This document shows positions 25,041-33,071 of a stretch of DNA of 64,000 bases, piece after piece. The stretch's first letter is position 1. Each line of letters begins with the position of its first letter. Where the stretch lies: the NCBI GenBank assembly GCA_903850425.1, contig CAINLR010000136.1:1-64000 (forward strand). Reading direction: 5' to 3'. The position numbers and the translations under genes are program-made. This stretch comes from an uncultured Verrucomicrobia subdivision 3 bacterium (GTDB lineage: Bacteria > Verrucomicrobiota > Verrucomicrobiia > Limisphaerales > UBA11358). The notes under the pieces were generated by a model. The model was not told the DNA's origin and did not search any database. It saw only the letters and a program-made list of their open reading frames with translations.

Positions 25041-25101
25041 AACCCAGTTGGAAAATGCCTGTTTCTGCAAGAGCTTTCAGGTAATTGCGAATCGTTAACT
25101 T

Positions 25102-25965
25102 ATGCTCGGCTTCTTCATATTTGCGTTCGCCTTCGTGGCGCTGCTCACGCTGGTCGTGCGGTTCGGCCAACTGCGGGTCCGCGCCGAACTCTCCGAGACT
25201 AACTCGCTGGCGCTGACCCTCGGCTTCGTGGGGCTGATGCTGGCCGGTTGGTGGTTCCTCACTTACGGAGCCACCGTGGAAGCGCGCATTTTGCCGCCCC
25301 TCATCCTGCCCAGCCCGCTGGAAGTATTGCAGGCATTTCCCAAACTGCACTTCGAGCAGCAACTGGTGCGCAGCGCGCTCACCTCCTTTGTGCGGGTGAC
25401 CCTCGGCTTTAGTCTGGCGGCCATCGTCGCGGTGCCGCTGGGAGTCTATATGGCCACGTTTCCGACCGTATCCGCATTCTTCCGGCCACTGGCATTGGTG
25501 GGAGCCTATGTGCCGATTGTGGTTTTCGTGCCGCTCACCCTGGCGTGGTTCGGCCTGAGCGAGACGCAGAAGGTCGGTTTTCTTTTCATCGGCTGTTTTG
25601 TCGCGCTGTTGCCGCTCGTGATCAAAGACATTGCCAACGTGCCGGCCGCGTATCTCGACGTGGCGGTGACCAAAGGCGCGAGCCAATGGCAACTGGTCCG
25701 CTACGTTTTGTTTCCGGTGGCGCAGGCGGACATTTGGGATCATTTGCGTGGCGTCTATGGCGTCGGCTGGGGCTGGATTATTCTCGCCGAGGTTATCGGG
25801 GCGGAGCGTGGGTTGGGCTACCTGATCGATGTTTCGAACAAACGCGGCCATACCAACGCCATCTTTGCCATCATCATTGTCATCGTGGTGATCGCCATCG
25901 CCTGCGACCAATTGTGGAAATTGGGCGGACGTCTGCTGTTTCCCTACGCGAACCGGAGAGAATAA
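25102..25965 (+). CDS. ABC transporter permease (TauC/SsuC/NrtB type)
   Basis: The protein has 287 residues. Six or seven hydrophobic segments and the loop AVTKGASQWQLVRYVLFPVA match the EAA motif that docks on the ATPase. LPSPLEVLQAFP before the first core helix, then SFVRVTLGFSLAAIVAVPLG, is typical of the BPD_transp_1 permeases for taurine, sulfonate and nitrate. An extra N-terminal helix (GFFIFAFAFVALLTLVV) is unusual. The stop overlaps the ATPase start by one base (TAATG). Confidence 0.9.
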   Translation: MLGFFIFAFAFVALLTLVVRFGQLRVRAELSETNSLALTLGFVGLMLAGWWFLTYGATVEARILPPLILPSPLEVLQAFPKLHFEQQLVRSALTSFVRVTLGFSLAAIVAVPLGVYMATFPTVSAFFRPLALVGAYVPIVVFVPLTLAWFGLSETQKVGFLFIGCFVALLPLVIKDIANVPAAYLDVAVTKGASQWQLVRYVLFPVAQADIWDHLRGVYGVGWGWIILAEVIGAERGLGYLIDVSNKRGHTNAIFAIIIVIVVIAIACDQLWKLGGRLLFPYANRRE

Positions 25966-26837
25966 TGGACGAACAAACTCCAGCAAATCCGGCCACACCG
26001 AAGGCATTGCCCGAAGTGGTTCGGTTCAACAAAGTCACCAAATCATTCGGCGAAGGCCCGAATGCCAAGGTGGCCATTCAGGACGTCTCGTTTGTCGTTC
26101 ACGATCTGCCGAACCAAGGCGAACTCATCGCCATCGTCGGTCCATCCGGCTGTGGCAAATCCACGTTGCTGCGCATCCTCGCTGGGCTGCGGCCGCATTT
26201 TCCGGCCACGTCCGGCGACGCGCATGTTTTTGGGAAACCCATCGAGAAGCCGGATGCCGGACGCGGGATGGTGGACCAAAAGTATTCGCTCATGCCGCAT
26301 CTCACGGTCGCGGACAACATCGCTTTCGGTCTGAAACTGCGTGGCGTCGGCCGTAAGGAACGGCGCGATCGCGCGCAGGAGTGGGCCAAAAAAGTCGGTC
26401 TTGACGGCAACGAGGACAAGTATCCGTCCGAATTGTCCGGCGGGATGCAGCAGCGCGTGTCCATCGCGGCCACGCTCATTTTGGAGCCAAAAATTTTATT
26501 GATGGACGAGCCGTTCGGTGCCTTGGACCCAAAGATTCGGATGCAGATGCAGGAGTTGCTCGTGCGCCTCTGGAACGAACAGCAGAGCACGGTGTTTCTC
26601 GTCACTCACTCGATGGAAGAGGCGGTTTACCTGGGCGACCGCGTGATGCGCATGGCTGCCAAGCCGGGCCGCTTGGTGGAGGAATTGCAGGTGCCGCGTC
26701 CCGACGAACCGCCCGAGGTGATGCGTGCCCGGCCGTGGTTCAGCGAACTCACCGAGGATCTGCTGCGCCGGCTGGAAACCGACGCGCCGCCCGGCGGCGA
26801 TTTAGCCGGCACCGACAAGTGGCGCCGCCGCGCCTGA
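25965..26837 (+). CDS. ABC transporter ATP-binding protein (TauB/SsuB/NrtD type)
   Basis: The gene starts at 25965 by a one-base overlap with the permease stop. A longer frame upstream runs through the permease gene and is spurious. The protein has 290 residues and all ATPase motifs: Walker A GPSGCGKST, a Q-loop in VDQKYSLMP, signature LSGGMQQR, Walker B ILLMDEPFGALDP and switch His in VTHSMEEA. The C-terminal 60 residues (ELQVPRPDEPPE) resemble those of the nitrate and taurine importers. Together with the permease and the binding protein it makes a complete importer. Confidence 0.92.
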   Translation: MDEQTPANPATPKALPEVVRFNKVTKSFGEGPNAKVAIQDVSFVVHDLPNQGELIAIVGPSGCGKSTLLRILAGLRPHFPATSGDAHVFGKPIEKPDAGRGMVDQKYSLMPHLTVADNIAFGLKLRGVGRKERRDRAQEWAKKVGLDGNEDKYPSELSGGMQQRVSIAATLILEPKILLMDEPFGALDPKIRMQMQELLVRLWNEQQSTVFLVTHSMEEAVYLGDRVMRMAAKPGRLVEELQVPRPDEPPEVMRARPWFSELTEDLLRRLETDAPPGGDLAGTDKWRRRA

Positions 26838-26838
26838 C

Positions 26839-27390
26839 ATGACCACGCGTGAACTCATCCACGGAGCCGGACAACACCCGGTGGCGCTGTTGCTGGCCTT
26901 CGTTGCGCCGCCGGTGATCGCGTGGCTCGCGGGACAATCGCATGGCCAAGAGCAGGGCAAGTTGTCCCCGTGGAAATATCTCTACTCCGTGCTCGTCTAT
27001 CTGGTCTGCGTGCCCGGAATGTTTGCCGGCGTGATCACGGCCTACACGCTTTTCTTCAGCCATGAAAATTTGCTCGATGCGAATCTGCTGGTTTATTTTC
27101 TGCCCATCGCCTCGATGGTCGCTACGCTCGTGCTCATCCGGAAAAATGTTTCGTTTGACGACGTGCCCGGCTTTGACCGGCTTTCCGGCTTGATGGTGAT
27201 GGTAGCCTGCAGCTTCGGCATCGCGCTGGCGATTGAGCGGACCAGGATCTTCCTGTTTTTCGGCGGTTCCATCGCCGCGTTGTTGGCGCTGGCGGCGGGA
27301 GTTTTTGCGCTGTTGAAGTGGGGCACCTACATGCTCTTTCGCCGCCGCGATGAGCCGAAGCAGGCACCGCCGAAATTTCCCGGCGCATGA
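26839..27390 (+). CDS. Polytopic membrane protein of the PspA-ABC locus
   Basis: The protein has 183 residues and begins one base after the ATPase stop. About five hydrophobic helices are visible, including ALLLAFVAPPVIAWL, LYSVLVYLVCVPGMFAGVI, the block LLVYFLPIASMVATLVLI, LMVMVACSFGIALAI and IFLFFGGSIAALLALAAGVF. The tail is basic and Pro-rich. It resembles unnamed membrane proteins often found in PspA-linked loci, but I cannot assign it. The near-zero gap makes it part of the same transcript and likely of the same complex. Confidence 0.7.
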   Translation: MTTRELIHGAGQHPVALLLAFVAPPVIAWLAGQSHGQEQGKLSPWKYLYSVLVYLVCVPGMFAGVITAYTLFFSHENLLDANLLVYFLPIASMVATLVLIRKNVSFDDVPGFDRLSGLMVMVACSFGIALAIERTRIFLFFGGSIAALLALAAGVFALLKWGTYMLFRRRDEPKQAPPKFPGA

Positions 27391-27440
27391 CAAATTTTTG
27401 CATGTCCTCCGGCATGGCCAAACCTTAAACTCTACCGGCA

Positions 27441-28388
27441 ATGGAAGAGCAAGCACCCAACTACCACAGCGAGTTCCTGCGTAGTCCGCACCACGCGGCG
27501 CTGGGCATCCTCACGCTGGGCGTGGGCTTCCTGAGCGCAAACCTGCTCGGGTTGATCGTTGGCGGCACGCTCTACGCGCTCGGCTGGATTTATCTGCCGG
27601 ACCTGCCGTTCTTCCGCGGTTGGGTGGATCGTCGTGGCGAAGCCGTCAAGCGCGCCGCCGAGCTGCAACGCGTTGCGGATTTCGTTCGTCGCCGCGATGC
27701 TTTGCTGGACTCACTCACCTCGTCCCGCCGCGAACGCTACGCCCGATTGGCTGCCGTCTGCCGCGACATCGAGACCGCCAGCGCGGATAATCTGCTGGCC
27801 TCGCCGGACCCCACCACCGACCCGCGCCTGCGCAAGCTGGACGAGCTCATGTGGACTTTTCTCCGCCTGCTCGGCATAGAAGAATCGCTCGAAAAATTCC
27901 TCGAATCCGAACGCCAGGAAGATTTGCCCAGCGTGGTAAAGGAGGCCGAAGCTGAGGCTAAACGCTTGTCGGCCGAACTTGATTCGCTCAAAAGTTCCGG
28001 CAACGGGGCCGCGCTGGAAACCAAGCAACGCTATCTCGGCTCGCGGCTCGAACGGCTCGAAGTGTTGCGCAAGCGGCAACAGCGTCTGGATCAAGCCCAG
28101 GAAAATCTCGCGCTCGTGGTTTCGGAACAGGAACGCCTGGATCAGCAGATCAAACTCATCCGCGCCGACGCTGTCGCCACGAAAAATGCCGAGGCGCTCA
28201 CCGCCCGCATTGACGCCACGGTCGAGCATCTGGACCAGACGAACAAGTGGCTGTCCGAATTGGATGAATTCAAAGACCTCGTCGCCGACATGCCCGCCAC
28301 CGAAATGCGCGTGGGCTATGCCGCCAGCGCACCGCCGGTGCTGCCTGAACCAGCGCGTGCGGCGAGGCCGACGGTTAGGCAAAGGTGA
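27441..28388 (+). CDS. Membrane-anchored coiled-coil protein of the PspA-ABC locus
   Basis: The protein has 315 residues. One or two N-terminal helices (ALGILTLGVGFLSANLLGLIVGG) are followed by a long helical region. Heptad-like runs include DLPSVVKEAEAEAKRLSAELD and RLDQAQENLALVVSEQERLDQQ. The end is Pro/Ala-rich. I recognise no named domain. Its architecture, a membrane anchor plus cytoplasmic coiled coils, suits a scaffold that could meet the PspA-like coiled coil. It sits 50 bases after the membrane protein gene. Confidence 0.65.
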   Translation: MEEQAPNYHSEFLRSPHHAALGILTLGVGFLSANLLGLIVGGTLYALGWIYLPDLPFFRGWVDRRGEAVKRAAELQRVADFVRRRDALLDSLTSSRRERYARLAAVCRDIETASADNLLASPDPTTDPRLRKLDELMWTFLRLLGIEESLEKFLESERQEDLPSVVKEAEAEAKRLSAELDSLKSSGNGAALETKQRYLGSRLERLEVLRKRQQRLDQAQENLALVVSEQERLDQQIKLIRADAVATKNAEALTARIDATVEHLDQTNKWLSELDEFKDLVADMPATEMRVGYAASAPPVLPEPARAARPTVRQR

Positions 28389-28398
28389 GGCTTTGGAT

Positions 28399-28821
28399 AT
28401 GAGCAGCATCCCACCTGACATTTACGAACGGGTGCATGAATTGTCAGTTGCAATAGTTAATGCATCACAAGCTGATGATGTGGCGCTCGACGCATCGCTC
28501 CGCCAGCAGATGCAATCTTTTTTTCAGGAGCAAATCGATTTAGGACGATCACATCCCTTTCTTACCGAGGCGATGGCAGATTATACGGAAAATTCGGCGG
28601 AAGCGACACGCCTCTATTTGTTGGCGTTAACACAGGCACGGTCATTTCCGGATGAACTGACGCACACTAAGATGATTTCTTTAGCGGAAAGACTTGTTGA
28701 GCAGAACCGCAGAGAAGAAGCCGAAGGATTTTTGCGAGATGGACGTGCAGAAGCTGTTCGCCGAAACGACGTTTTTTGGATTCAAGAAGCGGATCGGCTG
28801 CTCGCTCAATTGAGCGCCTGA
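28399..28821 (+). CDS. Small soluble TPR-like protein, possibly inserted
   Basis: The protein has 140 residues from the ATG at 28399, ten bases after the previous stop. It is helical throughout: DIYERVHELSVAIVNAS; a FFQEQIDLGRSHPFLTEAMAD helix; LYLLALTQARSF; and EEAEGFLRDGRAEAVRRNDV, followed by WIQEADRLLAQL. The helix pairs suggest a small TPR-type domain. Its base composition is visibly more AT-rich than the genes on both sides, so it may have been acquired or evolved separately. No named family is recognised. Confidence 0.6.
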   Translation: MSSIPPDIYERVHELSVAIVNASQADDVALDASLRQQMQSFFQEQIDLGRSHPFLTEAMADYTENSAEATRLYLLALTQARSFPDELTHTKMISLAERLVEQNRREEAEGFLRDGRAEAVRRNDVFWIQEADRLLAQLSA

Positions 28822-28881
28822 CTTTGGTCGGACAAATTGCATAAATTCACCTCTCGTTCTAACAATTAAACGATTCATGAT

Positions 28882-30690
28882 ATGACCAGGCTAGCCTCAG
28901 CGCCTTCAATTGACTCCACGACTCCCGTTTCCCGTCTCCCCCTGCGCGGTTGGGCGCTCGAACTTGCGCGACGCTGGAACGGCGGCAGTTATTCGCTGTT
29001 CGTTTTGCACGGGAATATTTTCGACCTCTTCCCGCTGCCTGAAGGCGACCGGCTCAGTTACGTGCCGCTGAAGACTTTTCTGTCGCGCCGCCTGTTTCCA
29101 GAGCGCTCCTGCCTGATGTTCTACGATATTTCCGGCGGCCTGACGTTTGGCGCGGCGGAAATGCAGAAACGATTTTTTGAATGGTTGGAAATCTTTGATA
29201 GTGTCGAGAACACGAACTTTCACCAGCAGGGCCCGCCAAAAAGTTTCCTCGCCCTCGCGCCGCTGCTCACACGGTTTTTTCTGAAAGTGGCCGAGGACGA
29301 TCGCCAATGGAACGGCGTCACGCTGGTCATTGATTTCCCCGAGAAGCTGATTCCCGCCACCGAGCAGGCCGGCGCGAGCGTGGAGGAACGCATCAATCTG
29401 GTCACGTTTCTCAAATGGGCGTCGGCCCCGGAACTGTCGCGCATTGATGTCGGCGTCCTGCTGGTCACGGAGTCCGCGACCGAGTTGCACGCCGATCTGT
29501 TGCGCAATCCGCATGTCGCACAGGTCCGCATCGAGTTGCCGGACAGCGACGAGCGGCTGCGCTTTCTGCAATCCGGCTGGGCCGAGAAACTGGCGGATGG
29601 AAAAGCTTTTGCCGAATGGTGCGATTTTACGCCCGCCGAACTGGCACCACGCACGGCGGGCTTGAATGTTTTACGCCTGCAACACTTCGTCGCCGAAGCC
29701 ATCCGCAATGGCATCCGCATCACGAGCGATCATCTGGCGACGAGCAAGAAGCGGCTCATCGAGGAATTTTGCCAGGGTCTGGTGCGCTTTAAGGATCCGA
29801 AGCCGGGCGTCACGCTGGATCGCGTCGCCACGCACACGGCGGCGAAAGCCAAGCTGCGCGAACTGGCGTGGCTCATCAAAAACAACAAGACCGATGTGCT
29901 CGAACGCGGCGTGCTGTTGCCGGGGCGCGTCGGCGTCGGCAAATCTTTTCTGGTGGACTGCTTCGCCAGCGAGTGCGGCTTGCCGGTGATGGAGCTCGGT
30001 GAGTTCCGCTCGAAGTGGGTGGGCGACACCGAGCGGCAACAGGCGCGCATTTTGATGACCGTCCGCGCGCTCGGTCCGGTGATCGTAGTCGTGGACGAGG
30101 CCGACGCCGTGTTCGGTTCGCGCGACCAGGATTCCGGCGACAGCGGCGTTTCGGGTCGCGTCTTCGCCGCCTTCGCCGCGCACATTGGCGATTCCACGTT
30201 GCGGGGCCGCGAGCTTTGGGTGGCGATGACTTCGCGCCCGGATTTGCTGGCGATTGACATGAAGCGCCAAGGCCGCTTCGGTCTGTGTGTGCCGTTATTT
30301 CCGGCGCAAGGCGCGGACGATGTGGTGGAACTTTTCAGCGTGGTCGCCAACGTCAAAAAGATTTTGCTGGCTGATGCGATCAAGGCTTTCATCCGCGAAC
30401 ACCTCGGCACGCGCCCGCTCACCGGCAGCGACGTGGAGGCCATTCTCACGCGCTCGAAAGAACGCGCCGTGCTCGCCAAGCGCGACGATGACGTGCAACT
30501 AACCGATCTTGAAGAAGCGGTGAATTCTTTCATTGATCCGCTTGATCCGGAATTGCTCTCGCTCCAAGAACTCGCCGCCGTGCTGGCGTGTTCTGATCGC
30601 CGCTACCTGCCCGCGAGCTATGTGGATGCGGATCGCGCCGTGCTGATGGAGTCTTTCGCCCGGTTCAAATTGCGCGCCGGTCGGCGATGA
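28882..30690 (+). CDS. AAA+ ATPase with a degenerate first and a canonical second ATPase domain
   Basis: The protein has 602 residues. The first about 300 residues look like an ATPase-type fold without Walker A: LFVLHGNIFDLFPLP, then VTLVIDFPEKL as a Walker-B-like strand. The second domain has Walker A PGRVGVGKSFL, VMELGEFRSKWVGDTERQ, Walker B VIVVVDEADAV, sensor 1 VAMTSRPDL and Arg-finger-like RQGRFGLCVPL. It resembles the FtsH/CDC48-type AAA+ class, without a protease domain. It probably remodels protein or membrane assemblies of this locus. It is 60 bases downstream of the TPR-like gene. Confidence 0.8.
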   Translation: MTRLASAPSIDSTTPVSRLPLRGWALELARRWNGGSYSLFVLHGNIFDLFPLPEGDRLSYVPLKTFLSRRLFPERSCLMFYDISGGLTFGAAEMQKRFFEWLEIFDSVENTNFHQQGPPKSFLALAPLLTRFFLKVAEDDRQWNGVTLVIDFPEKLIPATEQAGASVEERINLVTFLKWASAPELSRIDVGVLLVTESATELHADLLRNPHVAQVRIELPDSDERLRFLQSGWAEKLADGKAFAEWCDFTPAELAPRTAGLNVLRLQHFVAEAIRNGIRITSDHLATSKKRLIEEFCQGLVRFKDPKPGVTLDRVATHTAAKAKLRELAWLIKNNKTDVLERGVLLPGRVGVGKSFLVDCFASECGLPVMELGEFRSKWVGDTERQQARILMTVRALGPVIVVVDEADAVFGSRDQDSGDSGVSGRVFAAFAAHIGDSTLRGRELWVAMTSRPDLLAIDMKRQGRFGLCVPLFPAQGADDVVELFSVVANVKKILLADAIKAFIREHLGTRPLTGSDVEAILTRSKERAVLAKRDDDVQLTDLEEAVNSFIDPLDPELLSLQELAAVLACSDRRYLPASYVDADRAVLMESFARFKLRAGRR

Positions 30691-30786
30691 TCAGAGGCGT
30701 TTTGCCGCGTGATAAATTGCGCGTGAACTTGTAATTGCTGTGGCCGAGCAGGGCGCTATGATCGGGACAACTCTAACGAGTGAATT

Positions 30787-31116
30787 ATGAAAACCATCAA
30801 GAAAGACGAACTCTTCAGCAACCTCGGCGATTTTCTCAAGTCGAAGGGGATTGAACTGAATGACGGCACCTACACCACGCGCATCCAGCAAGGTTGCAAC
30901 CTGCTGGCGGACGCGATCAATGCCACGCAGAAGACTGTGAGCCAGACCAAGGTCAAGGTGGATACCGCGTTGGACAAGCTGCGCCAGACCATTCACGAAA
31001 GCACGGCGCCCACGCCGCCGCCGCCACCCAAAAGCAAAGCCAAGGCAAAACCGGGCGTGAAAAAGCCGGCCCCACAGGCGAAGTCGGCTGGGGCCAAAGT
31101 CAAATCGAAGCCGTGA
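30787..31116 (+). CDS. Lysine-rich-tailed small protein
   Basis: The protein has 109 residues. Residues 1-75 form a compact helical domain (ELFSNLGDFLKSKGIELNDG, QKTVSQTKVKVDTALDKL). The last about 35 residues are a Lys/Ala/Pro tail with a PPPPP run (PKSKAKAKPGVKK), resembling histone H1-type tails. It may bind nucleic acid or acidic surfaces. It is the last gene on the plus strand before the flagellar block, 96 bases after the AAA+ gene, and may belong to either transcript or stand alone. Confidence 0.65.
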   Translation: MKTIKKDELFSNLGDFLKSKGIELNDGTYTTRIQQGCNLLADAINATQKTVSQTKVKVDTALDKLRQTIHESTAPTPPPPPKSKAKAKPGVKKPAPQAKSAGAKVKSKP

Positions 31117-31143
31117 GCGCCGGAGAAATGGCGGGACAAATTC

Positions 31144-31428
31144 TTACGCCTTGGCCGGCTCGGGGTCATACACGCAGGCGAGATCGAGCACCTGGCCGCA
31201 GGAACATTGCACGCGGAGATGGGTGACGCGGTCGCCATCGCGTTGGACGGTGACGCGTGGTTCGCAGTTTTTTTTACCAGGATTGTTCGGAGCCGGCGTG
31301 TCGAGAGTTTGAAAGCTATCGGGTTTCTTGCCGGAGGCGTTGGTAACCGTGACGCGAAACTCGCGCTTTTCCGCGGAAGCCGGCGCGGCGGTAAGCGGGA
31401 CAAAGGAATCAGTGCGCGGCGAAGTCAT
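31144..31428 (-). CDS. Small Cys-containing protein next to motB, unknown
   Basis: The protein has 94 residues. The first 55 are low-complexity Thr/Pro/Ala and the end is ordered: VTVQRDGDRVTHLRVQCSCGQVLDLACVYD, with a CxC pair and a third Cys that could bind metal. The start overlaps the motB stop by four bases, so it is expressed with the motor genes. No family is recognised. Confidence 0.6.
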   Translation of the reverse strand: MTSPRTDSFVPLTAAPASAEKREFRVTVTNASGKKPDSFQTLDTPAPNNPGKKNCEPRVTVQRDGDRVTHLRVQCSCGQVLDLACVYDPEPAKA

Positions 31429-32192
31429 GGCTGTAAATTGGCCGTCTCGCGCGAGGCGGCGTCCACCGATTGTTTGACTCGGATGAGGACGGTGACGCGC
31501 CGGTTGACTTCATCCTCCGCCGGTGTGTCCGGCATGGGCACAGTGTCGGCAAATCCGGAGACCTTGCTGATTTGCTCCGGCAAGACTCCGCCAAACACAA
31601 TTTTGCGGCGGGCGGCGTTGGCGCGTTCGGTGGAAAGTTCCCACTTGTTGCCCGATTCCCGCCCGCTGTCTTTTTGAGTCTCCGTGTGTCCTTCCATTTC
31701 AATGTGGAAAGTGGTGTAGCGCGCAATTTCCCAAGCCAGCGTGTCGAATACGAAACTGCCATAATCGGTAAACACGTCGGTGTTGGGATTAAAGATGGGC
31801 TTATGGGCGCGGTCAAAAACGTTGATTCTCATGCCTTCGGCGGTCACATCAATTTTAATGGCGGTCTGGCCCGCCTCCTGATCTTTGAACAGTTTGGCGA
31901 GATCTTCTTTGAGATGGTGCATGGCTTCAACTTCCAGGGCGGAGAGGGAGGCGGAAAATTTCCCCTCCGTGCGCGCCGTGCTCGACGCTTCCTTGTTCGG
32001 GATGATGCCAGCGGATTGCTGGGTGAGCGAGGAGAACGGATTCTTGAAGGCGCGTTCGACGGCGTCCTTGATTTTCTGATCCTGCGAGGTGAGCCACAAA
32101 CAAAGGAAGAGTGCCATCATGGCGGTGACGAAATCGGCATAGGCCACCTTCCAAGATCCGCCGTGATGTCCGCCATGTCCTTTTTTTGCCAT
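31425..32192 (-). CDS. motB: Flagellar motor protein MotB
   Basis: The protein has 255 residues. A His/Gly-rich N-terminus (KKGHGGHHGGSWKVAYADFV) leads into the single membrane helix TAMMALFLCLWL. The Asp in YADF is the proton-binding residue. The C-terminal half is the OmpA-like peptidoglycan anchor with FHIEMEGHTET, WELSTERANAARR and VNRRVTVLI. With MotA it forms the stator. The gene order motA then motB with a 9-base gap is normal. Confidence 0.92.
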   Translation of the reverse strand: MAKKGHGGHHGGSWKVAYADFVTAMMALFLCLWLTSQDQKIKDAVERAFKNPFSSLTQQSAGIIPNKEASSTARTEGKFSASLSALEVEAMHHLKEDLAKLFKDQEAGQTAIKIDVTAEGMRINVFDRAHKPIFNPNTDVFTDYGSFVFDTLAWEIARYTTFHIEMEGHTETQKDSGRESGNKWELSTERANAARRKIVFGGVLPEQISKVSGFADTVPMPDTPAEDEVNRRVTVLIRVKQSVDAASRETANLQP

Positions 32193-32201
32193 CGCCAGAA
32201 T

Positions 32202-33071
32202 TTATTTGCCGGATTTGAGCGCTTTGAACATTTGTTCCAATTCATCCGCCGAGGGCCGAAACTCGCTGCTCAACCCGCGCCGTCCCAGCTCCACGGCGGT
32301 GATCGGTGCCATGCCGTTGGCAAAGCCCGTCACGCAGGACGCAATGCAACGGGTGAAATCCAGTTCCGCTTCGCCGACAAATTCCAGATTTGTGGCGAGT
32401 GGGCCCATGAAACCATAGGCCAGCAAGATCCCGAGAAAGGTGCCGACGAGCGCCGCCGCGACGTGCGTGCCGATTTCTTCCACCGCCCCGCCGATGGAAC
32501 TCATGGTGATGACAATGCCCAGCACCGCCGCCACAATGCCGAAGCCCGGCATGGCGTCGCCGGTTTTTTGCAGCACGGAAACGGGCGCATGATGCTCCGA
32601 CTCCAGCCGGTCAATCTGCGCGTCCAGCAGCAGCCGCAACTGATCGGGCTTGATTTTACCGTCAATGATCGGCCGCAGCGCGCCGCACAAAAATTCCACC
32701 GCGTGATGGTCGCCGGAAAACTTGGGGTATTTTTTGAAGACGGAACTTTTCGCCGGATCCAACACATGTTCTTCCAAGGCGATCATGCCGTTGCGGCGAC
32801 CGAGCAGAAATAATTCATACAGCACCTTGAGCAGGTCGTCATAGGCGGCCCGGCTGTAGGGCGCGCCCTTCAAAGCCAGGCCCACACCCTTGGCGATATC
32901 GAGCAGGACTTTTTTGGGTGACATGATGATCAGCGACCCGGCGGCCCCGCCGGCGATGATCAGGATTTCATTCATGGTCGCATGCAGAATCACGCGCATG
33001 TCGCCGCCCTCCAGCAGGAAGCCGCCGAAGACGCAGACGAGCACCGTGATGGCCCCGATGATGATGATCAT
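32202..33071 (-). CDS. motA: Flagellar motor protein MotA
   Basis: The protein has 289 residues. It has the MotA start IIIIGAITVLVCVFGGFLLEGG, four membrane helices and the cytoplasmic loop with IALEEHVLDPAKS, the family's charged torque-generating region. The C-terminal helices include MPGFGIVAAVLGIVITMSSIGG and the AALVGTFLGILLAYGFMGPL block. It forms the proton channel with MotB. Its start overlaps the fliA stop by four bases. Confidence 0.92.
   Translation of the reverse strand: MIIIIGAITVLVCVFGGFLLEGGDMRVILHATMNEILIIAGGAAGSLIIMSPKKVLLDIAKGVGLALKGAPYSRAAYDDLLKVLYELFLLGRRNGMIALEEHVLDPAKSSVFKKYPKFSGDHHAVEFLCGALRPIIDGKIKPDQLRLLLDAQIDRLESEHHAPVSVLQKTGDAMPGFGIVAAVLGIVITMSSIGGAVEEIGTHVAAALVGTFLGILLAYGFMGPLATNLEFVGEAELDFTRCIASCVTGFANGMAPITAVELGRRGLSSEFRPSADELEQMFKALKSGK

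Noticed and set aside
24922-26007. Minus-strand open frame of 361 codons opposite the ABC permease
   Set aside because: The permease on the plus strand has a full EAA loop and membrane helices. The antisense translation is Gln/His/Arg-rich noise.
31470-32813. Plus-strand open frame of 447 codons opposite motA and motB
   Set aside because: Both motor genes are intact on the minus strand. The antisense product is a GC-driven artefact.
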